64,000 bases of DNA from Pseudomonas sp. LS1212 (GTDB lineage Bacteria > Pseudomonadota > Gammaproteobacteria > Pseudomonadales > Pseudomonadaceae). Both the position numbers and the translations under genes were made by a program. The notes beneath the pieces were generated by a model. It was not told the origin of the DNA. It saw nothing but the letters and a program-made list of their open reading frames with translations, and did not search any database. Every line of letters starts with the position of its first letter. Position 1 is the stretch's first letter. Location: the NCBI RefSeq assembly GCF_024741815.1, contig NZ_CP102951.1, positions 496,001 to 560,000 on the forward strand, in the 5' to 3' direction. Of the stretch, positions 35,741 through 45,625 are shown piece by piece.

Positions 35741-37042
35741 TTGTTCTTTGAGCGCCACGGTGGTGGTGAACGAGCCATTCTCGTTCACTTGGATGGTCAG
35801 GACCCTGAGGCGCGCGAAGACCCGCAGGAGTTTCAGGAGCTGGCTGAGTCGGCCGGCGCCGATACAGTCGCGTTCGTGAACATATCGCGGCAGCAGCCTA
35901 CCGCCAAATACCTGATTGGCAGCGGCAAGGTCGAGGAGTTGCGCGATCTGGTCAAAGCCGAACAGGTAGATCTGGTGATTTTCAACTACACCCTAACACC
36001 CAGCCAGGAGCGTAACCTCGAGCGTGCGTTCGAGTGTCGCGTGATCGACCGTACCGGCTTGATCCTGGATATCTTCGCGCAACGCGCGCGCACCCATGAA
36101 GGCAAGCTGCAGGTCGAACTGGCCCAGCTCGAGTATATGAGTACGCGCCTGGTTCGCGGCTGGACCCACCTTGAGCGGCAGAAGGGCGGTATCGGTCTGC
36201 GTGGCCCGGGTGAAACCCAGCTCGAAACCGACCGGCGTCTGTTGCGGGTGCGCCTGCGGCAGATCAAGGCCCGTCTGGAGAAGGTGCGCAGCCAGCGCGA
36301 GAATGCCAGGCGTGGGCGCAAGCGCGCCGATATACCTTCGGTTTCACTCGTGGGCTATACCAACGCCGGCAAGTCGACCCTGTTCAATAACCTGACTCAG
36401 TCCGATGTTTTCGCGGCCAACCAGCTCTTCGCCACCCTCGACCCGACCCTGCGCCGGCTCGAGCTCGACGACGTGGGGCCCATCGTGCTGGCCGATACGG
36501 TAGGATTCATCCGGCACCTGCCGCACAAATTGGTGGAGGCGTTTCGGGCGACCCTCGAAGAGTCGAGCAACTCGGACCTGCTGCTGCATGTAATCGACGC
36601 CCACGAACCCGAGCGCATGGCTCAGATCGAGCAAGTCATGGCGGTGCTTGGCGAAATCGGGGCGCAGGACTTGCCGATACTTGAGGTCTATAACAAACTC
36701 GACCTGCTTGAAGGTGTCGAGCCACAGATTCAGCGCGATGCCGATGGCAAGCCGCAACGGGTCTGGGTCTCGGCGCAGGACGGGCGGGGGCTGGACTTGC
36801 TGTCTCAGGCGGTGGCCGAGCTTCTCGGGGATGATCTGTTCGTAGGCACCTTGCGCTTGCCGCAACGATTTGCTCGACTGCGTGCGCAGTTCTTCGCATT
36901 GGGGGCTGTTCAGAGCGAAGAGCACGACGACGACGGCGACTGCCTGTTGGCGGTGCGCTTGCCACGCGTGGAGTTGAATCGCCTGGTGAGCCGTGAAGGG
37001 ATGAAGCCGCTGGAATTCATCGAGCAACACACTTTGCAATAA
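35741..37042 (+). CDS. hflX: Ribosome-associated GTPase HflX
   Basis: It splits and rescues stalled ribosomes, with a reported heat-stress role. The 433-residue protein has the HflX N-terminal domain (NISRQQPTAKYLIGSGKVEE, VIDRTGLILDIFAQRA), the GPGETQLETDRR motif, and the G domain (LVGYTNAGKSTLFN, LADTVGFIRHLPH, VYNKLDLLE). It starts with TTG 35741 just after AGGAG, 12 nt downstream of hfq. Confidence 0.96.
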   Translation: MFFERHGGGERAILVHLDGQDPEAREDPQEFQELAESAGADTVAFVNISRQQPTAKYLIGSGKVEELRDLVKAEQVDLVIFNYTLTPSQERNLERAFECRVIDRTGLILDIFAQRARTHEGKLQVELAQLEYMSTRLVRGWTHLERQKGGIGLRGPGETQLETDRRLLRVRLRQIKARLEKVRSQRENARRGRKRADIPSVSLVGYTNAGKSTLFNNLTQSDVFAANQLFATLDPTLRRLELDDVGPIVLADTVGFIRHLPHKLVEAFRATLEESSNSDLLLHVIDAHEPERMAQIEQVMAVLGEIGAQDLPILEVYNKLDLLEGVEPQIQRDADGKPQRVWVSAQDGRGLDLLSQAVAELLGDDLFVGTLRLPQRFARLRAQFFALGAVQSEEHDDDGDCLLAVRLPRVELNRLVSREGMKPLEFIEQHTLQ

Positions 37043-37138
37043 AAGCCTGACAAAGCGGTTGTGCTGCTGTGACAGGCATTCTGTAGCATTGGTCGGCGCG
37101 CCGTTGGTGCGTCTTTGCTTTATCAGATGGAGAGCGCT

Positions 37139-38299
37139 ATGGCTTGGAATGAGCCGGGTGGCAACTCGAATAATCAGGACCCTTGGGGTGGACGCCGTGG
37201 CGGCGACAAGAAAGGGCCACCGGATCTCGACGAGGCCTTCCGCAAGCTGCAGGAAAGCCTGAATGGGTTGTTCGGTAGCGGGAAGAAACGCAGTGGTAAT
37301 GCAAGCCCCGGCAAGGGCGGCGGGCTTGGCTTGCTCGGAATCGGGCTGGCTGTGCTGGCGGCTATCTGGCTGTACAGCGCCGTGTACGTCGTGGACGAGC
37401 AGGAGCAGGCCGTCGTGCTGCGCTTCGGCAAATACTACGAAACGGTAGGGGCAGGTCTGAACATCTATTTCCCGCCGATCGATCGCAAGTACATGGAAAA
37501 CGTCACGCGTGAGCGTGCCTACACCAAGCAGGGCCAGATGCTGACCGAAGACGAGAACATCGTCGAAGTGCCGCTGACCGTCCAATACAAGATCACCAAC
37601 CTGCAGGACTTCGTGCTGAACGTCGACCAGCCGGAAGTCAGCCTGCAGCACGCGACCGACAGTGCATTGCGCCATGTGGTGGGTTCCACCGCCATGGACC
37701 AGGTACTGACCGAGGGTCGTGAACTCATGGCCAGCGAAATCAAGGAGCGGCTGCAACGCTTCCTCGATACCTATCGCACCGGTATCACCGTAACCCAGGT
37801 GAACGTACAGAGCGCAGCAGCACCGCGTGAAGTCCAGGAAGCCTTCGATGACGTGATCCGTGCTCGTGAAGACGAACAGCGTGCGCGTAACCAGGCCGAA
37901 ACCTATGCCAACGGCGTCGTGCCTGAAGCCCGTGGTCAGGCCCAGCGGATTCTCGAAGACGCCAACGGTTATCGTGACGAAGTGATCTCGCGGGCCAAGG
38001 GTGAAGCCGACCGCTTTACCAAGCTGGTCGCCGAGTACCGCAAGGCACCGGAAGTCACTCGCCAGCGCCTGTACCTGGACACCATGCAGGAAGTCTACAG
38101 CAACACCAGCAAGGTGCTGGTGGCGGGCAAGGAAGGGCAGAACAACCTGCTTTACCTGCCGCTGGACAAGATGGTCGAGGGAGTTCGCAGCGGTGCACCG
38201 GTAACCTCGGCAACCGTGCCTGCCAGCGATGCGGGGGCTCGCGCAGCCGCAGACGTGCAACAGCAGCAGCGTGAGTTGCGTTCAAGGGAGAGTCGCTGA
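37139..38299 (+). CDS. hflK: FtsH protease modulator HflK
   Basis: An SPFH-family membrane protein that forms a cage with HflC around FtsH and limits its access to membrane substrates. The 386-residue protein has a Gly/Lys-rich N-terminal region (MAWNEPGGNSNNQDPWG), one membrane helix (GLLGIGLAVLAAIWLYSAVY), then the band-7 domain (VVDEQEQAVVLRFGKY, INVQ-type TVTQVNVQSAAAPREVQEAF). The tail is Ala/Gln-rich. ATG 37139 is preferred over the open frame from 37115. It overlaps hflC by one base. Confidence 0.96.
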   Translation: MAWNEPGGNSNNQDPWGGRRGGDKKGPPDLDEAFRKLQESLNGLFGSGKKRSGNASPGKGGGLGLLGIGLAVLAAIWLYSAVYVVDEQEQAVVLRFGKYYETVGAGLNIYFPPIDRKYMENVTRERAYTKQGQMLTEDENIVEVPLTVQYKITNLQDFVLNVDQPEVSLQHATDSALRHVVGSTAMDQVLTEGRELMASEIKERLQRFLDTYRTGITVTQVNVQSAAAPREVQEAFDDVIRAREDEQRARNQAETYANGVVPEARGQAQRILEDANGYRDEVISRAKGEADRFTKLVAEYRKAPEVTRQRLYLDTMQEVYSNTSKVLVAGKEGQNNLLYLPLDKMVEGVRSGAPVTSATVPASDAGARAAADVQQQQRELRSRESR

Positions 38300-39168
38300 T
38301 GAGCAATAAATCGCTGATCGCCCTGATCGTTGGCGTGGTGCTGGCGGTCGTGGCATGGAACAGCTTCTACATCGTCTCTCAGACCGAACGTGCGGTACTG
38401 CTGCAATTCGGTCGTGTGGTCCAGACCGATGTCCAGCCAGGCTTGCATGTGAAAGTGCCCTATGTGAACAAGGTGCGTAAGTTCGACGCGCGTCTGATGA
38501 CCCTGGATGCACCGACCCAGCGCTTCCTGACCCTGGAAAAGAAAGCCGTTATGGTCGACGCCTTTGCCAAATGGCGGGTGAAGGATGCCGAGCGTTTCTA
38601 CACCGCGACGTCCGGCCTCAAGCAGATTGCCGACGAGCGTCTGTCGCGTCGCCTGGAGTCGGGCCTGCGTGACCAGTTCGGTAAACGCACCCTGCACGAA
38701 GTGGTATCGGGCGAGCGTGACGCATTGATGGCTGACATCACGGCATCGCTCAACCGTATGGCCAACAACGAGCTGGGTATCGAAGTCGTCGATGTCCGGG
38801 TCAAGTCCATCGACCTGCCCAAGGAAGTCAACCGCAGTGTGTTCGAGCGGATGAGTACCGAGCGTGAGCGTGAAGCGCGCGAGCACCGGGCCAAGGGTAA
38901 CGAGCTGGCCGAAGGTATCCGTGCCGATGCCGACCGTCAGCGTCGCGTTCTGCTGGCCGAGGCTTATCGGGTATCCGAAGAAACACGCGGTGATGGCGAT
39001 GCTCAGGCGGCGGCCATCTATGCCAAAGCCTATGGTCAGGACCAGGAGTTCTATGCGTTCTACCGCAGCCTGCGCGCCTACCGTGAAAGCTTTGCCAACA
39101 AGAGTGATGTGTTGGTGCTGGACCCAAGCAGCGAATTTTTCCGCTTCATGGATAAATTCAAGCCTTGA
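38299..39168 (+). CDS. hflC: FtsH protease modulator HflC
   Basis: The HflK partner, 289 residues. It has an N-terminal signal anchor (LIALIVGVVLAVVAWNSFYI) and an SPFH domain with VSQTERAVLLQFGRVVQTDV, IEVVDVRVKSIDLPKEV and the helical segment AEGIRADADRQRRVLLAEAY. It is translationally coupled to hflK by the ATGA overlap and followed by a gene-free 279-nt stretch holding a terminator. Confidence 0.96.
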   Translation: MSNKSLIALIVGVVLAVVAWNSFYIVSQTERAVLLQFGRVVQTDVQPGLHVKVPYVNKVRKFDARLMTLDAPTQRFLTLEKKAVMVDAFAKWRVKDAERFYTATSGLKQIADERLSRRLESGLRDQFGKRTLHEVVSGERDALMADITASLNRMANNELGIEVVDVRVKSIDLPKEVNRSVFERMSTEREREAREHRAKGNELAEGIRADADRQRRVLLAEAYRVSEETRGDGDAQAAAIYAKAYGQDQEFYAFYRSLRAYRESFANKSDVLVLDPSSEFFRFMDKFKP

Positions 39169-39240
39169 GGATGCATTCCGCCGGGCGGTTAAACCGCCTG
39201 GCGGGGTGATCCTTGCAGAAAACGAGTGTATGATGCGGCA

Positions 39241-39264
39241 GCCGGGAAATTCCCGGCTTTTTTG
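39241..39264 (+). terminator. Rho-independent terminator after hflC
   Basis: GCCGGGAA-ATT-TCCCGGC-type hairpin followed by TTTTTT. It lies 70 nt after the hflC stop. The remaining DNA to hisZ (39265-39447) has no gene I can support; a promoter for hisZ-purA is expected there but no clear -35/-10 pair was found. Confidence 0.85.
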
Positions 39265-39447
39265 CGTCTGCAAGATCGATTGGCCAATTTGTGGCCATGC
39301 ATGTGTAGAGATCTCATCAGGATTGCGAGGATATTGGCCTTCCAGGCACGGTGGTCCGACAGTGACCGCCAATGACTGGCTGCCAGTATCTGCTTTACTC
39401 AAGGCTCGCCCGAAGGCTGGCCGCCCGGATCATAGGGGAATGGCGTA

Positions 39448-40635
39448 ATGGCAACGGTAGACCGCTGGCTGCTGCCAGATGGCATCGAAGAAGTATTGCC
39501 GCCGGAAGCGGCGCGCATCGAAGTAGCACGTCGTCAGGTGTTGGACCTGTTCCAGAGCTGGGGCTACGAGTTCGTCGTCACCCCGCATATCGAATACCTG
39601 GAGTCGCTGCTGACCGGTGCCGGCCAGGACCTGGATCTGCGCACCTTCAAGGTGATCGATCCGCAGTCGGGTCGGCAAATGGGGTTCCGCGCCGACATCA
39701 CGCCGCAAGTGGCCCGTATCGACGCGCATACCCTGCGCCGTGAAGGCCCGAGCCGGTTGTGCTATGCCGGTAGCGTGCTGCATGCGCAGCCGCGGGCGCT
39801 GTCGTCCTCGCGCAGCCCGATCCAGCTGGGTGCCGAGCTGTACGGCGATGCCAGCCCGGTCAGCGACGTCGAGGTCATCAGCCTGATGTTGGCGATGTTG
39901 CAACTGGCCGAAGTGCCGGATGTGCACATGGACCTGGGGCATGTCGGCATCTATCGCGGCCTGGCCCGTGCTGCCGGCCTGTCCGGCGAGGTCGAGCAAC
40001 AGCTGTTCGATGCCCTGCAGCGCAAGGCAATCGATGAAGTCATCGAGCTGACCACGGGTCTGCCGGATGACCTGGCGCGCATGCTGCGGGCATTGGTTGA
40101 GTTGTGCGGTGGCCGTGAAGTGCTGGAAGTCGCGCGCGTGACCCTGGCCAATGCACCGGCACCGGTCCTGGCTGCCCTGGACGACCTGGTGGCCATCGCC
40201 GAACGGCTGGCCACGCGGTTCCCGGAGCTGCCGCTGTATTTCGACCTGGGTGAGTTGCGCGGTTATCACTACCACACTGGCGTGGTCTTTGCGGTATTCG
40301 TGCCGGGTGTCGGCCAGTCGATCGCCCAGGGCGGTCGCTATGACGACATCGGTGCCGATTTCGGTCGTGCGCGACCGGCCACGGGCTTCTCCACGGATTT
40401 GAAGACCCTGGTCACACTGGGGCGTGCCGAGGTCGTATTGCCGTCTGGCGGGATCTGGATGCCCGACAGTACGGATGCGGCACTCTGGCAGTTGGTCTGC
40501 CAGTTGCGCAGTGAAGGTCAGCGTGTGGTTCAGGCTCTGCCTGGGCAGCCGATGACCGCCGCCCATGAGGCGGACTGCGACCGGCAATTGATTCAGCAGA
40601 ACGGGCTTTGGCAGGTACTGCCGCTGGCTTCCTGA
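39448..40635 (+). CDS. hisZ: ATP phosphoribosyltransferase regulatory subunit HisZ
   Basis: A catalytically inactive histidyl-tRNA-synthetase paralogue that partners the short-form HisG in histidine synthesis. The 395-residue protein has WLLPDGIEEVLPPEAARIEV, MGFRADITPQVARIDAHTLR and the HisRS-like motif 3 remnant AQGGRYDDIGADFGRARPAT. Located just before purA, a conserved pairing in Pseudomonas. The short-form hisG must be elsewhere. Confidence 0.95.
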   Translation: MATVDRWLLPDGIEEVLPPEAARIEVARRQVLDLFQSWGYEFVVTPHIEYLESLLTGAGQDLDLRTFKVIDPQSGRQMGFRADITPQVARIDAHTLRREGPSRLCYAGSVLHAQPRALSSSRSPIQLGAELYGDASPVSDVEVISLMLAMLQLAEVPDVHMDLGHVGIYRGLARAAGLSGEVEQQLFDALQRKAIDEVIELTTGLPDDLARMLRALVELCGGREVLEVARVTLANAPAPVLAALDDLVAIAERLATRFPELPLYFDLGELRGYHYHTGVVFAVFVPGVGQSIAQGGRYDDIGADFGRARPATGFSTDLKTLVTLGRAEVVLPSGGIWMPDSTDAALWQLVCQLRSEGQRVVQALPGQPMTAAHEADCDRQLIQQNGLWQVLPLAS

Positions 40636-40690
40636 GTTTTCCCGCCGGCTTGCGGCCGGCGCCAAGTTTGCGCGAATGAGGACAAGTGTT

Positions 40691-41983
40691 ATGGGTAAGA
40701 ATGTCGTAGTCCTGGGCACCCAATGGGGTGATGAGGGCAAAGGCAAGATCGTTGATCTGCTGACCGAACATGCTGCCGCCGTAGTGCGCTACCAAGGTGG
40801 CCACAACGCTGGCCACACCCTGGTGATCGACGGCGAAAAAACCGTTTTGCACCTGATTCCATCGGGCGTGCTGCGCGAAGGCGTGCAGTGCTTGATCGGC
40901 AATGGCGTGGTGGTTGCACCTGACGCCCTGCTGCGGGAAATCATCAAGCTGGAAGAGAAAGGCGTACCGGTGCGCGAGCGCCTGCGTATCAGCCCGTCCT
41001 GCCCGCTGATCCTGTCCTATCACGTTGCGCTGGACCAGGCCCGTGAAAAGGCCCGTGGCGAGCACAAGATCGGCACCACTGGCCGTGGTATCGGCCCGGC
41101 TTACGAAGACAAGGTTGCACGTCGTGGCCTGCGCATCGGTGACCTGTTCCACCGTGAGCGTTTCGCCGCCAAGCTGGGCGAGCTGCTCGACTACCACAAC
41201 TTCGTGCTGGTCAATTACTACAAAGAGCCGGCCATCGACTTCCAGAAGACACTCGACGAGTGCATGGAATACGCCGAGCTGCTCAAGCCGATGATGCTCG
41301 ACGTCACCGCCGAACTGCATAACCTGCGTCGCGATGGTAAAGACATCATGTTCGAAGGTGCCCAGGGCTCGCTGCTGGACATCGACCACGGTACCTACCC
41401 GTACGTCACCAGCTCCAACACCACCGCTGGCGGCATCGCTACCGGTTCGGGTTTTGGCCCGATGTACCTGGATTACATCCTCGGCATCACCAAGGCTTAC
41501 ACCACCCGTGTTGGCTCGGGTCCATTCCCGACCGAACTGTTCGATGACGTCGGTGCCTTCCTGGCCAAGCGTGGTCACGAATTCGGTGCTACCACCGGCC
41601 GTGCCCGTCGTTGCGGCTGGTTCGATGCCGTGATCCTGCGTCGCGCCATCGAAATCAACAGCATCTCGGGCCTGTGCCTGACCAAGTTGGACGTGCTCGA
41701 CGGTCTGGAAACCATCCGCATCTGCGTTGGCTACAAGAACCAGGACGGCGCAGTCATCGACGCACCGACCGACGCCGACAGCTACATCGGCCTGGAGCCT
41801 GTGTACGAAGAAATGCCGGGCTGGACCGAGTCGACCCTGGGCGCCAAGACCCTGGAAGAGCTGCCGGTCGCTGCACGCAATTACATCAAGCGCGTGGAAG
41901 AGTTGGTCGGCGCGCCGATCGACATCATCTCCACCGGCCCGGATCGCAACGAAACCATCGTGCTGCGTCATCCGTTCGCCTGA
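40691..41983 (+). CDS. purA: Adenylosuccinate synthetase
   Basis: It converts IMP and aspartate to adenylosuccinate using GTP. The 430-residue protein has VLGTQWGDEGKGKIVDLLTE (P-loop), RYQGGHNAGHT, IGTTGRGIGPAYEDK and VTSSNTTAGGIATGSG. ATG 40691 with upstream GAGGACA is chosen over the frame start at 40676. It is followed by a terminator. Confidence 0.98.
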   Translation: MGKNVVVLGTQWGDEGKGKIVDLLTEHAAAVVRYQGGHNAGHTLVIDGEKTVLHLIPSGVLREGVQCLIGNGVVVAPDALLREIIKLEEKGVPVRERLRISPSCPLILSYHVALDQAREKARGEHKIGTTGRGIGPAYEDKVARRGLRIGDLFHRERFAAKLGELLDYHNFVLVNYYKEPAIDFQKTLDECMEYAELLKPMMLDVTAELHNLRRDGKDIMFEGAQGSLLDIDHGTYPYVTSSNTTAGGIATGSGFGPMYLDYILGITKAYTTRVGSGPFPTELFDDVGAFLAKRGHEFGATTGRARRCGWFDAVILRRAIEINSISGLCLTKLDVLDGLETIRICVGYKNQDGAVIDAPTDADSYIGLEPVYEEMPGWTESTLGAKTLEELPVAARNYIKRVEELVGAPIDIISTGPDRNETIVLRHPFA

Positions 41984-42002
41984 TAAGTAATTGATGTTCA
42001 AG

Positions 42003-42033
42003 CAAAGGGCTCCTTCGGGGGCCCTTTGTCGTT
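42003..42033 (+). terminator. Rho-independent terminator after purA
   Basis: CAAAGGGC and GCCCTTTG pair around the TCCTTCGGGG loop region, followed by a short T-containing run. It is 20 nt after the purA stop. Confidence 0.75.
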
Positions 42034-42121
42034 TCTGCCTGCTGAACGGCACGACCTTTGCTGTAAATCTCGCTCCCGGTGAGCCATCAATTTAATGGCG
42101 CCTGAAGTAGAGGATTCTCCA

Positions 42122-44056
42122 GTGTCGGCCGTTCTCTCGCTGTTACGAAGCCGCTTGTTGCGGCCAGTGTTTGTTGCTCTTGGTATCGCTCTGTTGGTGC
42201 AAGTGCTGGTGGCGGTCGCACTTACGCGCAGCACGGTGACTGCGCTGGAGGCCGATCTGGGCCAGCGGCTGGGCGTCGATAGCCAGAAGTTGTCCGCTGA
42301 ACTCGAGCAGGCGGGGCGTGAAGTGACGTCGAGCCTCGACAACCTTTCGAGCAGTACGCGGCAGCGTTTGACCAGCGGTCTTTCGACCCGGCTCGAGGCC
42401 GAGCAGGGGCAACTGCGCGCTACCCTTGAAAAAAACCTGAAAGATTCCGCCAATGATATGGCGCAGTTGCTTGCCTCGGTGGCGCCGCGCGCCATGTGGG
42501 ACAACGACGTGCCGACCCTGTCGGAATTCGCCCGGCGGGCTCAGCGCAATCCCAATGTCCTGTTCGTGGTCTATGACGACGCCCAGGGCCAGCACCTGAC
42601 CCGCTATTTGAATCGGGAAAACCCGATCAACCAGGCCCTTTTGGCCAAGGGTAGCGGCGAGCGCGCACTGGACAAGGTGCTCAACGCCGCCAGGAACGAT
42701 GCCTCGGTGTATTACGTCGAGGCCTCGATCAATCCCAATGGCGTCGAAATCGGCAAGGTCTTGATGGGCGTCTCGACAGCTTCCGTAGAACAAGAGCTCA
42801 AAGCGCTCGACCAGCGCTTCACCGCCTTGATTGCCAGCGGCGACCAACTGGTGGCCGACAGCCTGGGCGCTGCGGCGGCCGATAGCTCCAAGGCATTGCA
42901 GGCAAGGCTGGGGACGGCCCAGTCCAGCGCATCGGCAATGCAGGCCAATACCACCCATACCGTCCAGGAAGCGGCGGCGACCCTTCGTTGGCGCATCGGC
43001 CTCGGCCTGGCGCTGGTGGGCGCGGGTGTCCTGCTGGTGCTGGCGGTAGTGCTCGGCCGGCGTGTCGTCAACAGGCTGCACCTGCTGATTGCGGCGCTGA
43101 ACGATCTGGCGGCCGGCGAAGGCGACCTGACCAAGCGCGTCGCGCTCAACAGCAAAGACGAAATCGGCGAGATGGCCGCTGCGGTCAACCGCTTCGTCGA
43201 CAAGCTGCAGCCGATCGTTCGTGAGGCCGGCGATGTGGCGCAGCGTACCGGTGTCGAGATCGGCGCAATGGCGCAACGTAACGCTGGCGCCGATGCGGCA
43301 GCCGAAATGCAGCGCGATGAAGTTGCTGCCAGCCTGCGGGCGCTTTCGACCATGGCCGATGAGGCGCAGGCGGAAAGCCAGGCCATGCAGGCTGCCCTCA
43401 AGCAGGTAGTGGATATCCGTCAGGCAACCGACGAAAACTCCCGGACCTCGGCCCAGGTCGGCAACCTGATCGAAGCCCTGGCAGGGCAGGTACAAACCGG
43501 CTCCAAAGTCATCGAGCGGCTGGCCGAGCAAAGTGAGCAGATCGAAGTCGTGCTGACGGTGATTCATGGGATCGCCGAACAGACCAACCTGCTGGCGCTC
43601 AACGCCGCCATCGAAGCGGCGCGCGCCGGGGAAACCGGCCGTGGCTTTGCCGTGGTGGCCGACGAGGTGCGTGCGTTGGCGAGCAAGACCCAGAGCTCCA
43701 CGGGTGATATCCAGGCGCATATCGGCGCACTGCAGCAGGGTGCTCGCGAGGCGGTGGCAGCGATCAGCCAGGCCGGTCGCCAGGCCAATGAAGGCTTGCT
43801 GGTGCTGCGCGACAGCGCTCGGTTGCAGCACACAGTACAGTCATCGGTCGAACAGGTGCATGCAGCCATTGGCCTGGCTACCCGCGCAGCCGAGCACCAG
43901 GCGCGGGGCGCCCAGGCAGTCAGGGGGCGGGTCGAGACGATTCATGCCCAGGCCGAGCGAGCGGCCCAGGCGGTGCTGGAAACCACCGCCAGCAGCAAGG
44001 TGCTCGATGGCCTGGCGGCCCAGCTCAAGGCCAGCCTGGGCCAGTTCCGCGCCTGA
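42122..44056 (+). CDS. Methyl-accepting chemotaxis protein
   Basis: A transmembrane chemoreceptor of about 644 residues. TM1 (FVALGIALLVQVLVAVAL) and TM2 (GLGLALVGAGVLLVLAVVLG, near residue 300) bracket a periplasmic, largely helical sensor domain of about 250 residues. Then come a HAMP domain (LNDLAAGEGDLTKRVALNSK) and the signalling hairpin with IHGIAEQTNLLALNAAIEAA and RGFAVVADEVRALASKTQSS. There is no CheR-binding pentapeptide at the C-terminus (ends GQFRA). GTG 42122 with AGAGGA upstream is preferred to ATG 42095. Ligand unknown. It ends head to head with the iron permease gene with no gap. Confidence 0.93.
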   Translation: MSAVLSLLRSRLLRPVFVALGIALLVQVLVAVALTRSTVTALEADLGQRLGVDSQKLSAELEQAGREVTSSLDNLSSSTRQRLTSGLSTRLEAEQGQLRATLEKNLKDSANDMAQLLASVAPRAMWDNDVPTLSEFARRAQRNPNVLFVVYDDAQGQHLTRYLNRENPINQALLAKGSGERALDKVLNAARNDASVYYVEASINPNGVEIGKVLMGVSTASVEQELKALDQRFTALIASGDQLVADSLGAAAADSSKALQARLGTAQSSASAMQANTTHTVQEAAATLRWRIGLGLALVGAGVLLVLAVVLGRRVVNRLHLLIAALNDLAAGEGDLTKRVALNSKDEIGEMAAAVNRFVDKLQPIVREAGDVAQRTGVEIGAMAQRNAGADAAAEMQRDEVAASLRALSTMADEAQAESQAMQAALKQVVDIRQATDENSRTSAQVGNLIEALAGQVQTGSKVIERLAEQSEQIEVVLTVIHGIAEQTNLLALNAAIEAARAGETGRGFAVVADEVRALASKTQSSTGDIQAHIGALQQGAREAVAAISQAGRQANEGLLVLRDSARLQHTVQSSVEQVHAAIGLATRAAEHQARGAQAVRGRVETIHAQAERAAQAVLETTASSKVLDGLAAQLKASLGQFRA

Positions 44057-45625
44057 TCAGGCGCGGTTCAGATACATCCGCGTGGTCAGCAGGTAAACCG
44101 GCAGGCCGGAGATCAGGATCAGCAGCGCCGCATAAGGCGCTGCTGCCGCGAACTCGACGTTGGCGGTATGCGCCCAGACTTCTGTTGCCAGCGTGGTCAT
44201 GCCGGTTGGGCTGAGCAGCAGTGTCGCGGTCAGCTCCTTTATCGCGTCGAGAAAGACCAGGGCGAATGCCGCCGCCATTGCCGGGAAAATGATCGGCAGG
44301 GTCACCCGGCAAAAGGCACTGAAGGATGATGCGCCGAGGGTGCGTGCAGCTTCTTCCAGCTGTGGTGCGGCCTTATGCAATGCCGTGCGTACCGGCGCCT
44401 GGGCCAGCGGCAGGAACAGCAGCGCGTAAGCCAGCAATAGCAAGGCAGACGTCTGGTACAACGCAGGCACATAGTGCAGCGCGAAGTAAACCAACGTCAG
44501 CGCGATCACCAGCCCTGGCAAGGCATGCAGCAGATACGGCAGGCGCTCGGCCCAGATCGCCAGGCGGCCTTTGTAACGCACCACCAGCAGGCCAACCGGT
44601 AGCGCCAGGGCCAGGCTCAAGGCTGCGCCGCCAAGCGCGAGCGACAGCGAAGAGAGCAACGCCTTGCTGATCTCGGCAACCGGAAAGGCTGCCGATGAGC
44701 CCACGCACAGCCAGTAGACCAGCATTCCCAGGGGAACTCCGCTGCCGATGAGCGCGAGCGCCAGGCAATACAATTGCCCCGGCCATTTCCAGGCCCCGAG
44801 TCGTATCGGTGGTGCGCGCCGTTCCACGCCCTGGCCGATGCGAATGTGCCGTGCGGTCCCGCGTACTTTCAATTCCAGCCCCAGCAGCAACAGGCACATG
44901 AACAGCAGCACCGCCGAGAGCATGGCCGCGTTGGCGTTACTGAACTCCAGTTCGAACTGCTGATAGATCGCCGTGGTGAAGGTCTGCAGGCCGAGAATCG
45001 ACAGCGCGCCGAACTCCACCAGCATGTGCAGCGCAATCAACAAGCTGCCGCCCAGTATCGAAGGCCAGAGCAAGGGCAGGGTGACCTTGAAGAATATGCC
45101 CCAGCGGTTCTGCCCCAGGGTGCGAGCCGACTCCTCCAGGGAAATATCGAGGTTGCGCAAGGTCGCGGCCACCGGCAGAAACACCAACGGGTACTTGGAC
45201 AGCGTCATGACCAGGATCGCACCGCCGAGGCCTTCGAACTGCGGGCTCAATGAAACCCAGCTGAACCCGCTGACAAAGGCCGGCACCGCGAAAGGCAGGC
45301 ACAACACCACGCCCCAGGCCTTGCGCCCTGGCAAGTCGCTGCGTTCCAGCAGCCAGGCCAGCGACAGGCCGATGAGCGCACAGGCCACCGTGACCGCGGC
45401 CATCAGCAGCAGCGTGTTACTCATCAAGCCCAGCACGTAAGGGCGCCAGAGCAGTTTCAGTGCCTCATGCCACCCCGCTTGCCAGGCCTTGAGCCCGACA
45501 TACAGCAGCGGCAGCAAGCTGAGGCCGACCAGCAGCAATACCGGTAATACCACCCAGATCGAAGGCCGTTTGCGGCGCGGCACAAAGCCACCCGCAAGGT
45601 TGGAGGTGCAAGCCTGAGCGGTCAT
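44057..45625 (-). CDS. Ferric iron ABC transporter permease (FbpB/SfuB type)
   Basis: A 522-residue fused permease with two BPD_transp_1 halves and about 12 membrane helices. Each half has an EAA loop: EESARTLGQNRWGIFFKVTL and EEAARTLGASSFSAFCRVTL. This layout is typical of FbpB/SfuB permeases that import ferric iron from a periplasmic binding protein. ATG 45625 overlaps the stop of the binding protein gene (TGATG). No ATPase gene is adjacent, so the ATP-binding subunit must be encoded elsewhere. Confidence 0.9.
   Translation of the reverse strand: MTAQACTSNLAGGFVPRRKRPSIWVVLPVLLLVGLSLLPLLYVGLKAWQAGWHEALKLLWRPYVLGLMSNTLLLMAAVTVACALIGLSLAWLLERSDLPGRKAWGVVLCLPFAVPAFVSGFSWVSLSPQFEGLGGAILVMTLSKYPLVFLPVAATLRNLDISLEESARTLGQNRWGIFFKVTLPLLWPSILGGSLLIALHMLVEFGALSILGLQTFTTAIYQQFELEFSNANAAMLSAVLLFMCLLLLGLELKVRGTARHIRIGQGVERRAPPIRLGAWKWPGQLYCLALALIGSGVPLGMLVYWLCVGSSAAFPVAEISKALLSSLSLALGGAALSLALALPVGLLVVRYKGRLAIWAERLPYLLHALPGLVIALTLVYFALHYVPALYQTSALLLLAYALLFLPLAQAPVRTALHKAAPQLEEAARTLGASSFSAFCRVTLPIIFPAMAAAFALVFLDAIKELTATLLLSPTGMTTLATEVWAHTANVEFAAAAPYAALLILISGLPVYLLTTRMYLNRA

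Noticed and set aside
39206..39234. Promoter with TATGAT box before the 39241 hairpin, as an attenuator for hisZ
   Set aside because: The -35 matches only about half the consensus and the hairpin is simply explained as the hflC terminator.
39169..39447. Possible small gene between hflC and hisZ
   Set aside because: Only a terminator and no ORF with start and ribosome binding site; any protein-coding call would be unsupported.
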